A stretch of 64,000 nucleotides of DNA, taken from NCBI RefSeq assembly GCF_016906995.1, contig NZ_JAFBBD010000004.1:248001-312000 (forward strand). Direction: 5' to 3'. Of the stretch, positions 47,382 through 56,564 are shown piece by piece. Positions within the stretch are counted from its first letter, which is position 1. Each line of letters opens with the position of its first letter. Under the pieces are notes generated by a model, which was not told the origin of the DNA, made no database searches, and worked only from the letters and a program-made list of their open reading frames with translations. This DNA is from Spongiibacter marinus. GTDB taxonomy: Bacteria > Pseudomonadota > Gammaproteobacteria > Pseudomonadales > Spongiibacteraceae. A program made the translations under genes and the position numbers.

Positions 47382-48665
47382 TCAAACGTTTTGCGACATT
47401 ACCGGCCACTGGTCGATGATTTTGCCACCGCGCAGTACCAGTAGATCGCCAAATTCAAGTAGCACACTCTCGCTAATCATCGGCCTTAAGAACACGTGGT
47501 CATCCACCCGCAAATTGGTTGCCGGGGAGCCATTGACGATTTCCTGGTTGGCGCTGTGGCCAAAGTTAGCGTTAAATTGCAGCCCCTGCGGCGCTTCGTA
47601 GTCTGCGCGCCAATAGCCGCCGTAAACGAAATACGTCTGGCGCTGATTGACATCCCACCACGAGAAAATAGCCGACTTATCGTCCAGTGCAGGCAGGCGA
47701 ATTGGCCCTTCTGCCTTGAGCACCGGCGTGGCAATATACGCCGCGGGGCGATGCCCTTCCAGGGTGGCAAGATCATAGTGGCTGGGCTTGAGCAGCGCCG
47801 TTCCCACGCTCACTTCGGTACTCAATGATTCCCGCTCGTGCAGGCGATAACTCGGACTGCCGCCAGTGTTTAAGGTAAGACTGCCCTGCCACATCGCCGG
47901 GTAGCGTTGCCGGGCGAGGTCAACATAGTGCTGATAGCTTGCCATGGCTTTATCGAGCAGCTCCTCGGGGCTCCCCAAAATACCCGGCACCCCCGCGCCA
48001 ACATGGGCGTCGTAACCCATAAAGCCGCTAAAGGTCAGTTGCTCGGGGTAAGCGTGGATCAGGTCGAGAATAGCGATCAGCGCCTCATCACTATCAACAC
48101 CACCGCGGTGAAGGCCAACGTCGATCTCAACGTTTACCAACATGGAGGTGCCCAAACGGTTTGCCAGCTCCAGATATTGTTGCAAACGCTGTGGGGTATC
48201 TATTAACCACTGCAGCTGGCGAGAGGGGTCAAAACTACCGCGATGGCGCGCGTAAAATTCCTCGGCCGACTTAACCGGCAATGGCTTACCCAGCAGTAGA
48301 TCAGCGTCGGGAATATTTCGTGCATCGTGATTTAAAAAGGGTTGGTGGAAACTCATGAATCGCTTACTCCCGGACTTAGCTGACACATAGTCAAGGAGCT
48401 TCATGCTGGGCAGCGACTTTTCTACAATGCGATAGTGCTTGCCGGTTTTGGCCAGACTGTCGGTGACCAAGGCCAAATTATAGTCAACGCGATCCAGGTC
48501 TATCACCATCACCGGGCGCATAGGACCATTGCGCTGTAACTCGTCGTTAAGGCGGCGAAAATAGGCGTTATAAGGCTCGCCGTTGTCACCGGGGCGCAAC
48601 CACAAGCCGCCCAGCCCTGCCGCCATTGTGGCGCCAGCGGCCGCTAATACCCGGCGGCGCTTCAT
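47382..48665 (-). CDS. Exported D-threonine-aldolase/alanine-racemase-fold protein
   Basis: The start is the ATG at 48665 with AGGAAGG upstream, giving 427 residues. It begins MKRRRVLAAAGATMAAGLGGLWL, a Tat-like signal. The fold type III PLP region is recognisable: VMVIDLDRVDYNLALVTDSLAKTGKHYRIVEKSLPSMK, with Lys83 as the PLP candidate, and GFMGYDAHVG. In D-threonine aldolases a PNHxC motif near the C-terminus binds metal. Here that stretch reads LRPMISESVLLEFGD and lacks His and Cys, so the activity may differ. It is first in the operon and divergent from an AraC regulator. Confidence 0.8.
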   Translation of the reverse strand: MKRRRVLAAAGATMAAGLGGLWLRPGDNGEPYNAYFRRLNDELQRNGPMRPVMVIDLDRVDYNLALVTDSLAKTGKHYRIVEKSLPSMKLLDYVSAKSGSKRFMSFHQPFLNHDARNIPDADLLLGKPLPVKSAEEFYARHRGSFDPSRQLQWLIDTPQRLQQYLELANRLGTSMLVNVEIDVGLHRGGVDSDEALIAILDLIHAYPEQLTFSGFMGYDAHVGAGVPGILGSPEELLDKAMASYQHYVDLARQRYPAMWQGSLTLNTGGSPSYRLHERESLSTEVSVGTALLKPSHYDLATLEGHRPAAYIATPVLKAEGPIRLPALDDKSAIFSWWDVNQRQTYFVYGGYWRADYEAPQGLQFNANFGHSANQEIVNGSPATNLRVDDHVFLRPMISESVLLEFGDLLVLRGGKIIDQWPVMSQNV

Positions 48666-48895
48666 AGCCTGCCTTCCTGAAATTGCCCGAACGTCCACAC
48701 TGCGTTCATTATTATCATTGCCTCTCCGTTGCTGGCTGCACAAGGGGTAGTTAGTGCATAGCATAGCTCGCTCTGACAAGGGCATCTTGACCTTAATGCC
48801 TGGAAATTGACCCAACTGTCCACTGTTGGCAGATGATCAGCGCGCCGGACTGTAGTACCTTAAGGCAACGATTCACAGTTCACACACGCCAAACC
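48666..48895. promoter_or_regulatory. Divergent promoter region, AraC / PLP-enzyme genes
   Basis: This 230-bp intergenic region holds three TGAC repeats (48774, 48788, 48808) that might be regulator half-sites. No strong sigma-70 hexamer pair was recognised. Divergent layout suggests the AraC protein controls the exported redox operon. Confidence 0.35.
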
Positions 48896-49945
48896 ATGCA
48901 CAAGGCCAGCCCAGACAACGATGCAATGCAGTACACCGTTGCGGTGCACTTCCTGCGATTGCTCACCGATTACTGCGACGCCAACGGCCTGCCTGCCTCA
49001 CAGCTACTGGAAAGCCACGGTCTGCCTGTTGAACTGCTGGAACAACCCGAAAAACGCATCCCCTACCTCAGTTATGCAAGCATGCTCGACAGTGCCGCAG
49101 CGCAGTTGCGCGACCCGCACCTGGGCTTGCATATGGGCCAGTTCGTGCGACCAGGACATGTGGGGGTGGGCGCGCTGGCGCAGTTCGCCTGCGCCAATGT
49201 AGAACAGCAAGTACAGCGCTTAGTGCGTTACTCGGGTTTAGACTACGACGCTTTCCGGGACGAGGTGGTGCACGAAAACGGCGATGTTGTGCTGCGCTGG
49301 CATTGTCTGTTGCCGCCGGAAATCGCCCTTAGCCACCACCATGCCGAGCTCAACTTCGCCGTTGTCAAAACCCTTGCTCCTCAGTTTACCGGCAGCGATA
49401 TTCGCGCCACGTGGATCCGGTTTCGGCATCCAGCACCGGAAGACAGCGAAGAATTGCAACGCTTCTTCGGCTGCCCGGTATATTTCGATGCCGACGTCGA
49501 CAGCCTCGCCTTCCCGGAGGCGGCACTGGACTTGCCGATACAAATGGCCAATGTTCAGGCGCTGGCCATGCTCGACGACATTTGTGAACAACAACTGAAG
49601 CAGCTAAGCCGGGCGCAGCCGCCGCAATGGCTGAAAGATTGCAAACGCAGCATTGCCGAGCAACTGCATAACGGCACCCCGGACCTAAGCCACGTCGCAC
49701 AGAAACTGGAGGTCAGCCCACGCAAGCTGCGGCGCCTGCTGGCTGAGCAAGAGTTGAGCTTTCGGCAATTGATCGACGAACTGCGTCAAACCCTGGCCGA
49801 GCAGTATATGGCTGACCCGGAACTGAGCCTGGCGGATGTCGCAGCACTGCTGGGGTTCTCAGAACAAAGCGCATTCCAGCGCGCCTATCGCCGCTGGACC
49901 GGCGAGTCACCGGGGAAAAGTCGCCGCTCGGCGCGCAGTGAATAA
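48896..49945 (+). CDS. AraC-family regulator
   Basis: The start is uncertain; ATGs at 48833, 48896 and 48926 all lack a good ribosome-binding site, and 48896 gives 349 residues. The N-terminal ligand domain (FLRLLTDYCDANGLPASQLLESHGLPVELLEQPEKRIPYLSYASML) is the arabinose-binding-like type of the OruR/ArgR-type AraC group. The C-terminal double HTH contains DLSHVAQKLEVSPRKLRRLLAEQELSFRQLIDELRQTLAEQYM and SLADVAALLGFSEQSAFQRAYRRWTGESPGKSR. It probably activates the divergent operon starting at 48665. Confidence 0.93.
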   Translation: MHKASPDNDAMQYTVAVHFLRLLTDYCDANGLPASQLLESHGLPVELLEQPEKRIPYLSYASMLDSAAAQLRDPHLGLHMGQFVRPGHVGVGALAQFACANVEQQVQRLVRYSGLDYDAFRDEVVHENGDVVLRWHCLLPPEIALSHHHAELNFAVVKTLAPQFTGSDIRATWIRFRHPAPEDSEELQRFFGCPVYFDADVDSLAFPEAALDLPIQMANVQALAMLDDICEQQLKQLSRAQPPQWLKDCKRSIAEQLHNGTPDLSHVAQKLEVSPRKLRRLLAEQELSFRQLIDELRQTLAEQYMADPELSLADVAALLGFSEQSAFQRAYRRWTGESPGKSRRSARSE

Positions 49946-49958
49946 GCCCGGGCGTGTG

Positions 49959-50230
49959 CTAGGGCCTGTTCACACTAATCCAATTGTCACTGCTGGAGGT
50001 CATTTTTGCCTCCAGCTAGGCGCCAGACGCGCCGTTTAGTCACTCTAAACAAGTGGCTGGCAACAACGCTGGGGGCAAAAATGGCCCCAGCCCTATGGGT
50101 TGCGGCTAAAAAAGCACCACTCGTCGTTGCTCATCGCTTATTTGGAATAACCAAACTACGCTCTTCGCGCCTAGATTGGTGCTTTTTTAGCCACAACAGT
50201 AATAATCGGATTAGTGTGAACAGGCCCTAG
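49959..50230. repeat. MITE-like inverted-repeat element (272 bp)
   Basis: The ends are perfect terminal inverted repeats of 23 bp beginning CTAGGGCCTGTTCACAC, and pairing continues imperfectly for over 10 more bp. Inside are hairpins: 49992-50016 (8-bp stem), 50068-50091 (7-bp stem) and long arms GGCTAAAAAAGCACCA (50104-50119) with TGGTGCTTTTTTAGCC (50177-50192). No gene is present. It sits between two convergent gene ends. The terminal CTAG would fit a 4-bp YTAR target of IS5-type transposases, but no transposase is in the window. Confidence 0.8.
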
Positions 50231-50235
50231 GCAAT

Positions 50236-51552
50236 TCAGTCGCTGACCTTGTCATCGAGAAACCTTTCCATCACCACACAGGCCGTCAGGTCACCACTTA
50301 CATTCACTGCCGTGCGACTCATATCTAAAATGCGATCCACGCCCAGAATAAGTGCCAGCCCCTCGGCCGGTACCCCCATTCCCTGAACGATTGTCGCCAA
50401 TATCACAATACCGACGCCCGGCGTACTCGGCGAACCGATAGACGCACCCACAGTGGTCACCGACAACAACAGCAACTGGGCAATGCTCAGTTCAATGCCA
50501 TATACCTGAGTAAGGAAAACCGCTGCTATGACTTGGTAAAGCGCTGTGCCGTCCATGTTCACCGTAGCGCCTAGGGGCACCACAAACTGTGACACCGCCG
50601 GTTTTACCCCCAGGGATTCTTCCGCTGTTTTCATCGACAGGGGCATTACCGCTGCCGAACTGGATGTGGAAAACGCCAACAGCTGAACATTGGAAATTGA
50701 CCGCAGGAACGCCAGGGGTGAGCGGCGCGCTAGCACGGTGACAATCAGCAGATAGAAGCCCAGCAATATCACCAAGCCCAACAGCACCGTTGCCACGTAG
50801 GTCGCCACGCCAATAATGGCATCGAAACCCACCTGCACACTGATTTGCGCCAGCAAGCCGAATACCGCAATCGGCGCCAACGCCATCGCCCAACTGACGA
50901 TTTTCATCGACACATCCTGCACCGACACACATAAGTCCAGCAGGGGTTTTGCACGCCGCTCGCTGATCGACACCATCGCCACCGCGATAAAAATAGCCAG
51001 TACAACAATCTGGAACATTGATCGCGACAACAGCGCACTGGTCGGGTTAGCGGGGATAATTTCAATCAGTCGGTCTGGCAACGAGGCCACGGCAACGGCG
51101 GATTCAGGCGCTGTTGCCGTGGCCAGCTCTGCGCCGACATCGATGTACTGACCAGGCTGTAACCACAGCGCCACAAGACAGCCAATGAAAACCGCCACGC
51201 TGGTCGTAAGAATAAAATACGGCGCAATGCGCAGGCCTATCTGCTTCAGAAATTTGGGGTCGCCACTACTGGTAATCCCCAAAATAATGGAGGACAGCAC
51301 CAGTGGCACCACCACCATTTGAATCATGGCGAGGAAAAGCCGCCCCGGCAGGGCCAGCCATGCAGCGAGTAAGCTGGCCGTATCGCTGGCTACCAGCGCG
51401 CCACCGCTGGGTGACAGACACAAGCCGAGCGCCACGCCGAGCACCATTGCCAGCAGAATCTGCGCCCACAGTCGCCCCCGCAGCAAGTAGTCGAGCCGCG
51501 AAGCCAGGCGGCGCGGGCTGCTGGGTGTTAGTGCCGCAGGAAACAGACTCAT
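50236..51552 (-). CDS. Dicarboxylate/amino acid:cation symporter (DAACS/SLC1)
   Basis: This 438-residue transporter has the SLC1 signatures: a serine-rich hairpin FSTSSSAAVMPLSMK, the sodium-site NMDGTALYQVIAAVFL, and STPGVGIVILATIVQGMGVP followed by RILDMSRTAVNVSGDLTACVVM. It imports glutamate, aspartate, serine or C4-dicarboxylates with Na+ or H+. Unusually, its ATG overlaps the stop of an RND efflux permease (ATGA), so it is the third gene of an efflux operon. Its stop is 6 bp from the MITE-like repeat. Confidence 0.93.
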   Translation of the reverse strand: MSLFPAALTPSSPRRLASRLDYLLRGRLWAQILLAMVLGVALGLCLSPSGGALVASDTASLLAAWLALPGRLFLAMIQMVVVPLVLSSIILGITSSGDPKFLKQIGLRIAPYFILTTSVAVFIGCLVALWLQPGQYIDVGAELATATAPESAVAVASLPDRLIEIIPANPTSALLSRSMFQIVVLAIFIAVAMVSISERRAKPLLDLCVSVQDVSMKIVSWAMALAPIAVFGLLAQISVQVGFDAIIGVATYVATVLLGLVILLGFYLLIVTVLARRSPLAFLRSISNVQLLAFSTSSSAAVMPLSMKTAEESLGVKPAVSQFVVPLGATVNMDGTALYQVIAAVFLTQVYGIELSIAQLLLLSVTTVGASIGSPSTPGVGIVILATIVQGMGVPAEGLALILGVDRILDMSRTAVNVSGDLTACVVMERFLDDKVSD

Positions 51553-54500
51553 GACAACGCTCCGTCGTTACCAGAGGGCGCGCTGACTGGCGGCTTAAGC
51601 AAGTAATATGACGCAGGCACAAATACCAAACTGAGCACCGACGACAACGACAGCCCGCCAATAATCACTGCCGCCAGCGGCGTCCACAGCGGCCCGCCAA
51701 AAAAGAACAATGGCAACAAACCCACAACGGTGGTGACCGAGGTTAACAAAATCGGCCGAAAACGCTGCTGCGCCGCCTCGATAATCGCCGTTTTCAGGTC
51801 GCTGTTCGCCCGCTCAATATCAATCTGATCGATCAGCACGATCGCATTATTAATGATGATACCGGCCAAACTTATTAAGCCTAGTGTGCCCATAAAAGAC
51901 AGCGGCTGCCCGCTGGCCATAAGGCCCAGAGGGGCACCAATAATCACCAGTGGCACTGTGGTGAATACAATTGCCGCGCGGCGGAAGGAGTTAAACTGAA
52001 ATACCACCAACAGCACCATTAAGGCAAAGGCCGCGGGCAAACCGGCAGCCAACTTTCCATAGATTTCATGGCTATCGGCAATTTCCCCGGCGATTGACAG
52101 GCTGTAGCCCTCGGGCAGGACGATGCTGTCCAAGTCATTTTGCACACGCTCCAGCAGCGCTTCGGCGGTGAAGGCCTCGCTCTTCGCTGTGATCGTAATC
52201 ATGCGCTGTTGATCTTTTCGGCGCAGCTGTGAAAACTCGAGTTCGGGCCGGATAACCGCGAGCTGCCCCAACGGCACCACAGCTCCGCTGTCAGAGAGTA
52301 CAGAGATATCGCGCAGATCGTCGATGCTATCGCGGTCTTTCTCGCTGGCACGCAGGACGATGGGCAGTGAACGGTCGTGGTCGTGAAACACAGAGATCGC
52401 ACTGCCATCAAAGTAGGCGCTGAGTACCCGGCTCAACGACGCCGAGCTAACGCCTAAGCGCCGCGCTTTATTTTGGTCGACATCGATCATCACCTTGACG
52501 ATTTTTTCGCCCCAGTCATTGCGGTTGTCCACCATTGCGCGCACCGGGTAAAACACCGCTTCAACATCGCGCGCCAATTCCAATAGCCGGTCGGCGTCTG
52601 GGCCGGTCAACTCAAGCTGCAAAACCCCCGATTCCTTGGCCCCCATCGCCAGGCGTTTTACCGTAAAACGCGCCTCCGGAAAGTACTGATGAGCATGGCG
52701 GCGAACACGCTCCTGCACCGTCAGCGAACTCTGCATATCAGCGGTATTCAGCAAAAAGAAGGCGCTGGTTGGCGAGCGCTCGGCAGGGTTGAGCGTAAGA
52801 AAAAAACGCGGGCCGCCGTCGGCGATGTAAGCGGTATAGTTGCGCAACTCGGGGTTGGCCTCGTCGTCAGCGAGCCAGTCGCCAAACGCTTTGGACAGCC
52901 GCAGTGTCTCGTTGATATTGCTACCCATTGGCAGCTCCATATATACCAGCACCTCACCGCGATCAGAGGGCGGAAACAACTGGCTGGGCAAACGAGAGAA
53001 CAGTACGGCTCCAGCAACGACAAGAAGTGCAGTAGACGCCAATACCCAGGGCGCACGCGGCAGGCAGAATGCTAAAAGGCGCCGATAGTAATTCGCCCCC
53101 GCCGCGGGTTTATCCACGCGCGAGGTTTTAGGCTGCACGAAGCGCGCCGCAATCAACGGTAGAAAATACATCGCGCTCAGCCACGAGCCAAGCAAACTCA
53201 GGGCAACCACGCTGGCCAGTGAATAGGCGTACTCGCCCTCCGGCCCCTCCAGCAAAAAGAACGGCAGAAACGCCGCCGCGGTTGTACCCGAGGCGATCGC
53301 CAGTGGAATGGCAAACTGCTTGGCTGCGGCGCGCGCCGCCAGCGTCCGCGCCTGCCCTTGCTCGACCCGGCGCAACACATCCTCGACGACGACCACGCCA
53401 TTGTCGACAAGTAAGCCCAGCGAGATAATCACCGCCGCTATCGACACCTGCTCTAGCGCAATCCCCAGTACGCGCATCCCCATCAACGCAAACAACACCG
53501 CAAAGGGGACAATCGCGGCAATAACCACCCCGGTTCTTAGCCCGAGAAAGACCATCACCACCAGCAAGACCACCACAAAGGTCTCGGCGACATTGAGCAA
53601 GGCACCGCGCACGGAACGGCGCACCTCATCGGGCTGAAAGCTGACAAAGTCAAAGGCGTAGCCTATCGGCTGCTGTTGCTCAAAGGCGGCAACCTCGTCG
53701 CGAATACGCTTACCCACCTCGAGGATATCTTCGCCGCTTTGCATTTCGACAGAGATAGCGATCGCCGGCTCGCCATTGGCGTATACCGGTCGCGTCAATG
53801 GGTCGGCAAAGCCTCGCCTCACGTGAACAATGTCGGCCAAACGCACGAAGTTGTCACCAATGCGCGTTTTGCTCAGTAACGCGGCAATATCCTGCTCACT
53901 GCGAAAATCGCCGCTGGTTTCCAGCAAAAGGCGTTTACCGCCGGCATTGAGCTGCCCTGAGGGCAGGATAATGTTTTGCTCTCGCAACTCATCTATAACC
54001 ACAGCCAACTGCATGCCGACGGCAGCGAGGCGGTTGGCATCGAACTCCAGCCATATCTTTTCTGCCTGCTGCCCGTAAAAGTTCACTTTAGAAATGCCGG
54101 CAATGGTGTACAAACGGCGCTGCAAATCCTCTGCCGTATCGAGCATTTCAGCGTAGTCAAAGCCCTCGGCAGTCATCGCGATCGTCGCAATGCTGACATC
54201 GCCGTAATCGGTGTTCACGAACGGGCCCAGGGTATCCGGCGGCAGCTCGCGGGTGACTTCGCTCATTTTATCGCGCAGCGCCTGCCAAATATCTTCGAGG
54301 TCATCGTAGCGGTCGTAGAGCGTCACGCGAAAACTCACCTGGCCAGTAACCAGCAGCGTCTCTATTTCTTCCACCTCGGGGATAAGACGGATTTTGCGTT
54401 CGACTGGCTCAGCAATAAGCGTTTCCATTCTTGCTGGCGGCATACCGGGAAACAAAGCGGTGACCATGGCGGTGCGAATGGTAATTTCAGGTTCTTCCCG

Positions 54501-54605
54501 TTTGGCCAGATCGGTGTAGGTCAAACCACCGCTTAATAACAGTGCGAGCATCACAAATACGGTTAGGCGATTTCGCTCAAGCCCAAGGCGAATCAGCGAC
54601 ATCAT
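51549..54605 (-). CDS. RND efflux permease
   Basis: This 1018-residue inner-membrane RND pump has two sets of large periplasmic loops and 12 membrane helices. The proton-relay segment reads ISLGLLVDNGVVVVEDVLRR; the second Asp of the AcrB-type VDDA motif is Asn, as in the TriC/MexK-like subgroup. It exports hydrophobic compounds in complex with an adaptor and an outer-membrane channel. The adaptor gene overlaps its start by 4 bp. No outer-membrane channel gene is adjacent, so a TolC elsewhere is needed. Confidence 0.95.
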   Translation of the reverse strand: MMSLIRLGLERNRLTVFVMLALLLSGGLTYTDLAKREEPEITIRTAMVTALFPGMPPARMETLIAEPVERKIRLIPEVEEIETLLVTGQVSFRVTLYDRYDDLEDIWQALRDKMSEVTRELPPDTLGPFVNTDYGDVSIATIAMTAEGFDYAEMLDTAEDLQRRLYTIAGISKVNFYGQQAEKIWLEFDANRLAAVGMQLAVVIDELREQNIILPSGQLNAGGKRLLLETSGDFRSEQDIAALLSKTRIGDNFVRLADIVHVRRGFADPLTRPVYANGEPAIAISVEMQSGEDILEVGKRIRDEVAAFEQQQPIGYAFDFVSFQPDEVRRSVRGALLNVAETFVVVLLVVMVFLGLRTGVVIAAIVPFAVLFALMGMRVLGIALEQVSIAAVIISLGLLVDNGVVVVEDVLRRVEQGQARTLAARAAAKQFAIPLAIASGTTAAAFLPFFLLEGPEGEYAYSLASVVALSLLGSWLSAMYFLPLIAARFVQPKTSRVDKPAAGANYYRRLLAFCLPRAPWVLASTALLVVAGAVLFSRLPSQLFPPSDRGEVLVYMELPMGSNINETLRLSKAFGDWLADDEANPELRNYTAYIADGGPRFFLTLNPAERSPTSAFFLLNTADMQSSLTVQERVRRHAHQYFPEARFTVKRLAMGAKESGVLQLELTGPDADRLLELARDVEAVFYPVRAMVDNRNDWGEKIVKVMIDVDQNKARRLGVSSASLSRVLSAYFDGSAISVFHDHDRSLPIVLRASEKDRDSIDDLRDISVLSDSGAVVPLGQLAVIRPELEFSQLRRKDQQRMITITAKSEAFTAEALLERVQNDLDSIVLPEGYSLSIAGEIADSHEIYGKLAAGLPAAFALMVLLVVFQFNSFRRAAIVFTTVPLVIIGAPLGLMASGQPLSFMGTLGLISLAGIIINNAIVLIDQIDIERANSDLKTAIIEAAQQRFRPILLTSVTTVVGLLPLFFFGGPLWTPLAAVIIGGLSLSSVLSLVFVPASYYLLKPPVSAPSGNDGALS

Positions 54606-55702
54606 AACTGCGGCTCCAGCAGTTTCACTTTCATACCATCGCGCAGATACGACACGCCCGCCGCGGCCACTCGATCACCCGCCGACAAACCTTTGCTGAC
54701 TATCACTTCGTTACCGCGTACCTCGGATACCGTTACCGGGCGAGCGACAACGGACTGGCTGGCGGCGTCGTAAACATACACCAGCGCTTCGAAGTGCTTG
54801 GCGGTCAGTCGACTGGCATTGTCAAATACCAAACAATTCAATGGCAGCAGGAAACCGCGGTAATCGGCGGGCAAGGCGATATCGGCAATCACCTCAGCCG
54901 ACATACCTACTCGGAGTGTTTGCGGGACAGCGTCCAGCACAGCAACGACCGGAAAGGCCGAGACACTCGCTGCACGGCTGCCCACTTCACTAATTTGCCC
55001 CTCGAACTGTACGTCGCCAAGCTCTGCCATTTGCACGGCAACCGCCTGCCCCACCGACATACCGTTAATCACTGACGATGGCACACTGAAGGCCACCTCA
55101 AAGGCATTTTCGGAGTACAAGGTCAGCAGTGTCTGTCCAGCCGCTACCGTTGCAAACGCCTTGGCACGTACGTTGGCAACAATGCCGTCAAACGGGGCGC
55201 GCAGTGCCGACTTGCGCAAGTTTTCCTCAGCCAAGGCCAGGCCCTGTTCGGCGCGCTCAAGCTGCGCCGCGGCGGTCGCCAGCGCGGCCTCTGCATCGTC
55301 GTAACGCGCACGCGGTATCACGCGTTGTTGCCACATGGCCTCGTGGCGAGTGAAATTACTGCGGGCATTCTGATAGCCTGCCTGCGCCTGGGCGAGCGCG
55401 GCTTTTGCATCCTGACGGTGCAATGCAATACGCGCTGTATCAAGCTGCAATAGCAACTCTCCACGCGCGACTCGCTGCCCTTCCTGAAGCTCGACCTGCC
55501 CCAGCTGACCGCCGATATCAAACGACAACTGCGTTTCATCGTGGGCCGCAAGAACACTGGGAAAGCGCCGCTGAACCATCTTCGCTGAATCCATAACCTG
55601 ATATACCTTCAATCCCCGCGGCGGCATTTCGCGATTATCGGCAGGTTTCGCACAGCCAATCAGCAGCGCACTTATCACAACAGCAAAGAATAATTTAGGC
55701 AT
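54602..55702 (-). CDS. RND periplasmic adaptor lipoprotein
   Basis: This 366-residue membrane-fusion protein has a lipobox (ALLIGCAKPAD, Cys17). The lipoyl half-motifs are split by an alpha-hairpin (LGQVELQEGQRVARGELLLQLDTAR ... LRKSALRAPFDGIVANVRAKAFATVAAGQTLLTL), followed by a beta-barrel domain. It links the RND permease to an outer-membrane channel. It is the first gene of the three-gene operon. Confidence 0.94.
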   Translation of the reverse strand: MPKLFFAVVISALLIGCAKPADNREMPPRGLKVYQVMDSAKMVQRRFPSVLAAHDETQLSFDIGGQLGQVELQEGQRVARGELLLQLDTARIALHRQDAKAALAQAQAGYQNARSNFTRHEAMWQQRVIPRARYDDAEAALATAAAQLERAEQGLALAEENLRKSALRAPFDGIVANVRAKAFATVAAGQTLLTLYSENAFEVAFSVPSSVINGMSVGQAVAVQMAELGDVQFEGQISEVGSRAASVSAFPVVAVLDAVPQTLRVGMSAEVIADIALPADYRGFLLPLNCLVFDNASRLTAKHFEALVYVYDAASQSVVARPVTVSEVRGNEVIVSKGLSAGDRVAAAGVSYLRDGMKVKLLEPQL

Positions 55703-55769
55703 GAGTTAATATCTTAATCAGCGCGCTACAGAAGCGCAGGAGAGAATAAACAGCACGGCAAAAAGGCCG

Positions 55770-56468
55770 CTACAGCACCGTGCCAACGGCGCTGCCAACC
55801 GCAGCGGTTAGCAGCATGGCCAGCGCCCCCCAGAAGGTAACGCGCAAGGCCGCAGCACGAATTGGTGCGCCGCCCACATAGGCCGCACTGCCACCGAGCA
55901 GGGCCAGGAATAATAAAATTGCCACAGGCATCACGGTGAGCAACAGGGGCGGAGACAGCGCAATCGCCAAACCCAGCGGCAACGCGCCCCCCAAGGCAAA
56001 ACTGGCTGCAGACGATACCGCCGCGAGCAGTGGTTTCGCCCGATGGTAAGGTGACAAGCCGAGCTCGTCGCGACTGTGCGCAGCCAGGGCATCGTGATCC
56101 ATCATCTGCGAGGCAACCTGCTCAGCCAGTGCATCATCAAGGCCGCGCTGGATATATATCTGCGCCAACTCTTCATGCTCCTGCACTGGATTTTCCGCCA
56201 ACTCGCGCCGCTCAATCTCGATGTCGGCGCGTTCTATATCGGCCTGAGAACTCACCGACACATACTCGCCAGCGGCCATCGACATCGCGCCGGAAACCAC
56301 GCCAGCCAAGCCGGTAAGCAACAGGGTATGACTGCTCGCTCCAGCGGCGGCGACACCCAACAGTAAACTGGCGGTGGAGACTATGCCGTCGTTTGCACCG
56401 AGCACCGCCGCGCGCAGCCATGCGATACGGCCCATTCGATGCTGCTCGTAGTGGTGTCGATGCTCCAT
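55770..56468 (-). CDS. VIT1/CCC1-family transporter
   Basis: The start is the ATG at 56468 with AAGGG upstream, giving 232 residues. The family N-terminus GRIAWLRAAVLGANDGIVSTASLLLGVAAAG and SMAAGEYVSVSSQADIERADIEIERRELAENPVQEHEELAQIYIQRGLD are exact hallmarks, followed by three C-terminal helices. Members transport Fe2+ or Mn2+ out of the cytoplasm. It is probably monocistronic. Confidence 0.94.
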   Translation of the reverse strand: MEHRHHYEQHRMGRIAWLRAAVLGANDGIVSTASLLLGVAAAGASSHTLLLTGLAGVVSGAMSMAAGEYVSVSSQADIERADIEIERRELAENPVQEHEELAQIYIQRGLDDALAEQVASQMMDHDALAAHSRDELGLSPYHRAKPLLAAVSSAASFALGGALPLGLAIALSPPLLLTVMPVAILLFLALLGGSAAYVGGAPIRAAALRVTFWGALAMLLTAAVGSAVGTVL

Positions 56469-56564
56469 ATCTACCCTTAGCAAAGCGTGCACAAGACTAT
56501 CGTTAACCAGTCAGAGCGGCGTTGACCTAACGCAAAAGCTCTGTCTCAAATTCTACCGCATTAC

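Noticed and set aside
50006-50230. 74-codon open frame inside the inverted-repeat element
   Set aside because: It lies wholly within hairpin arms and terminal repeats, so its reading frame is a by-product of the palindromes.
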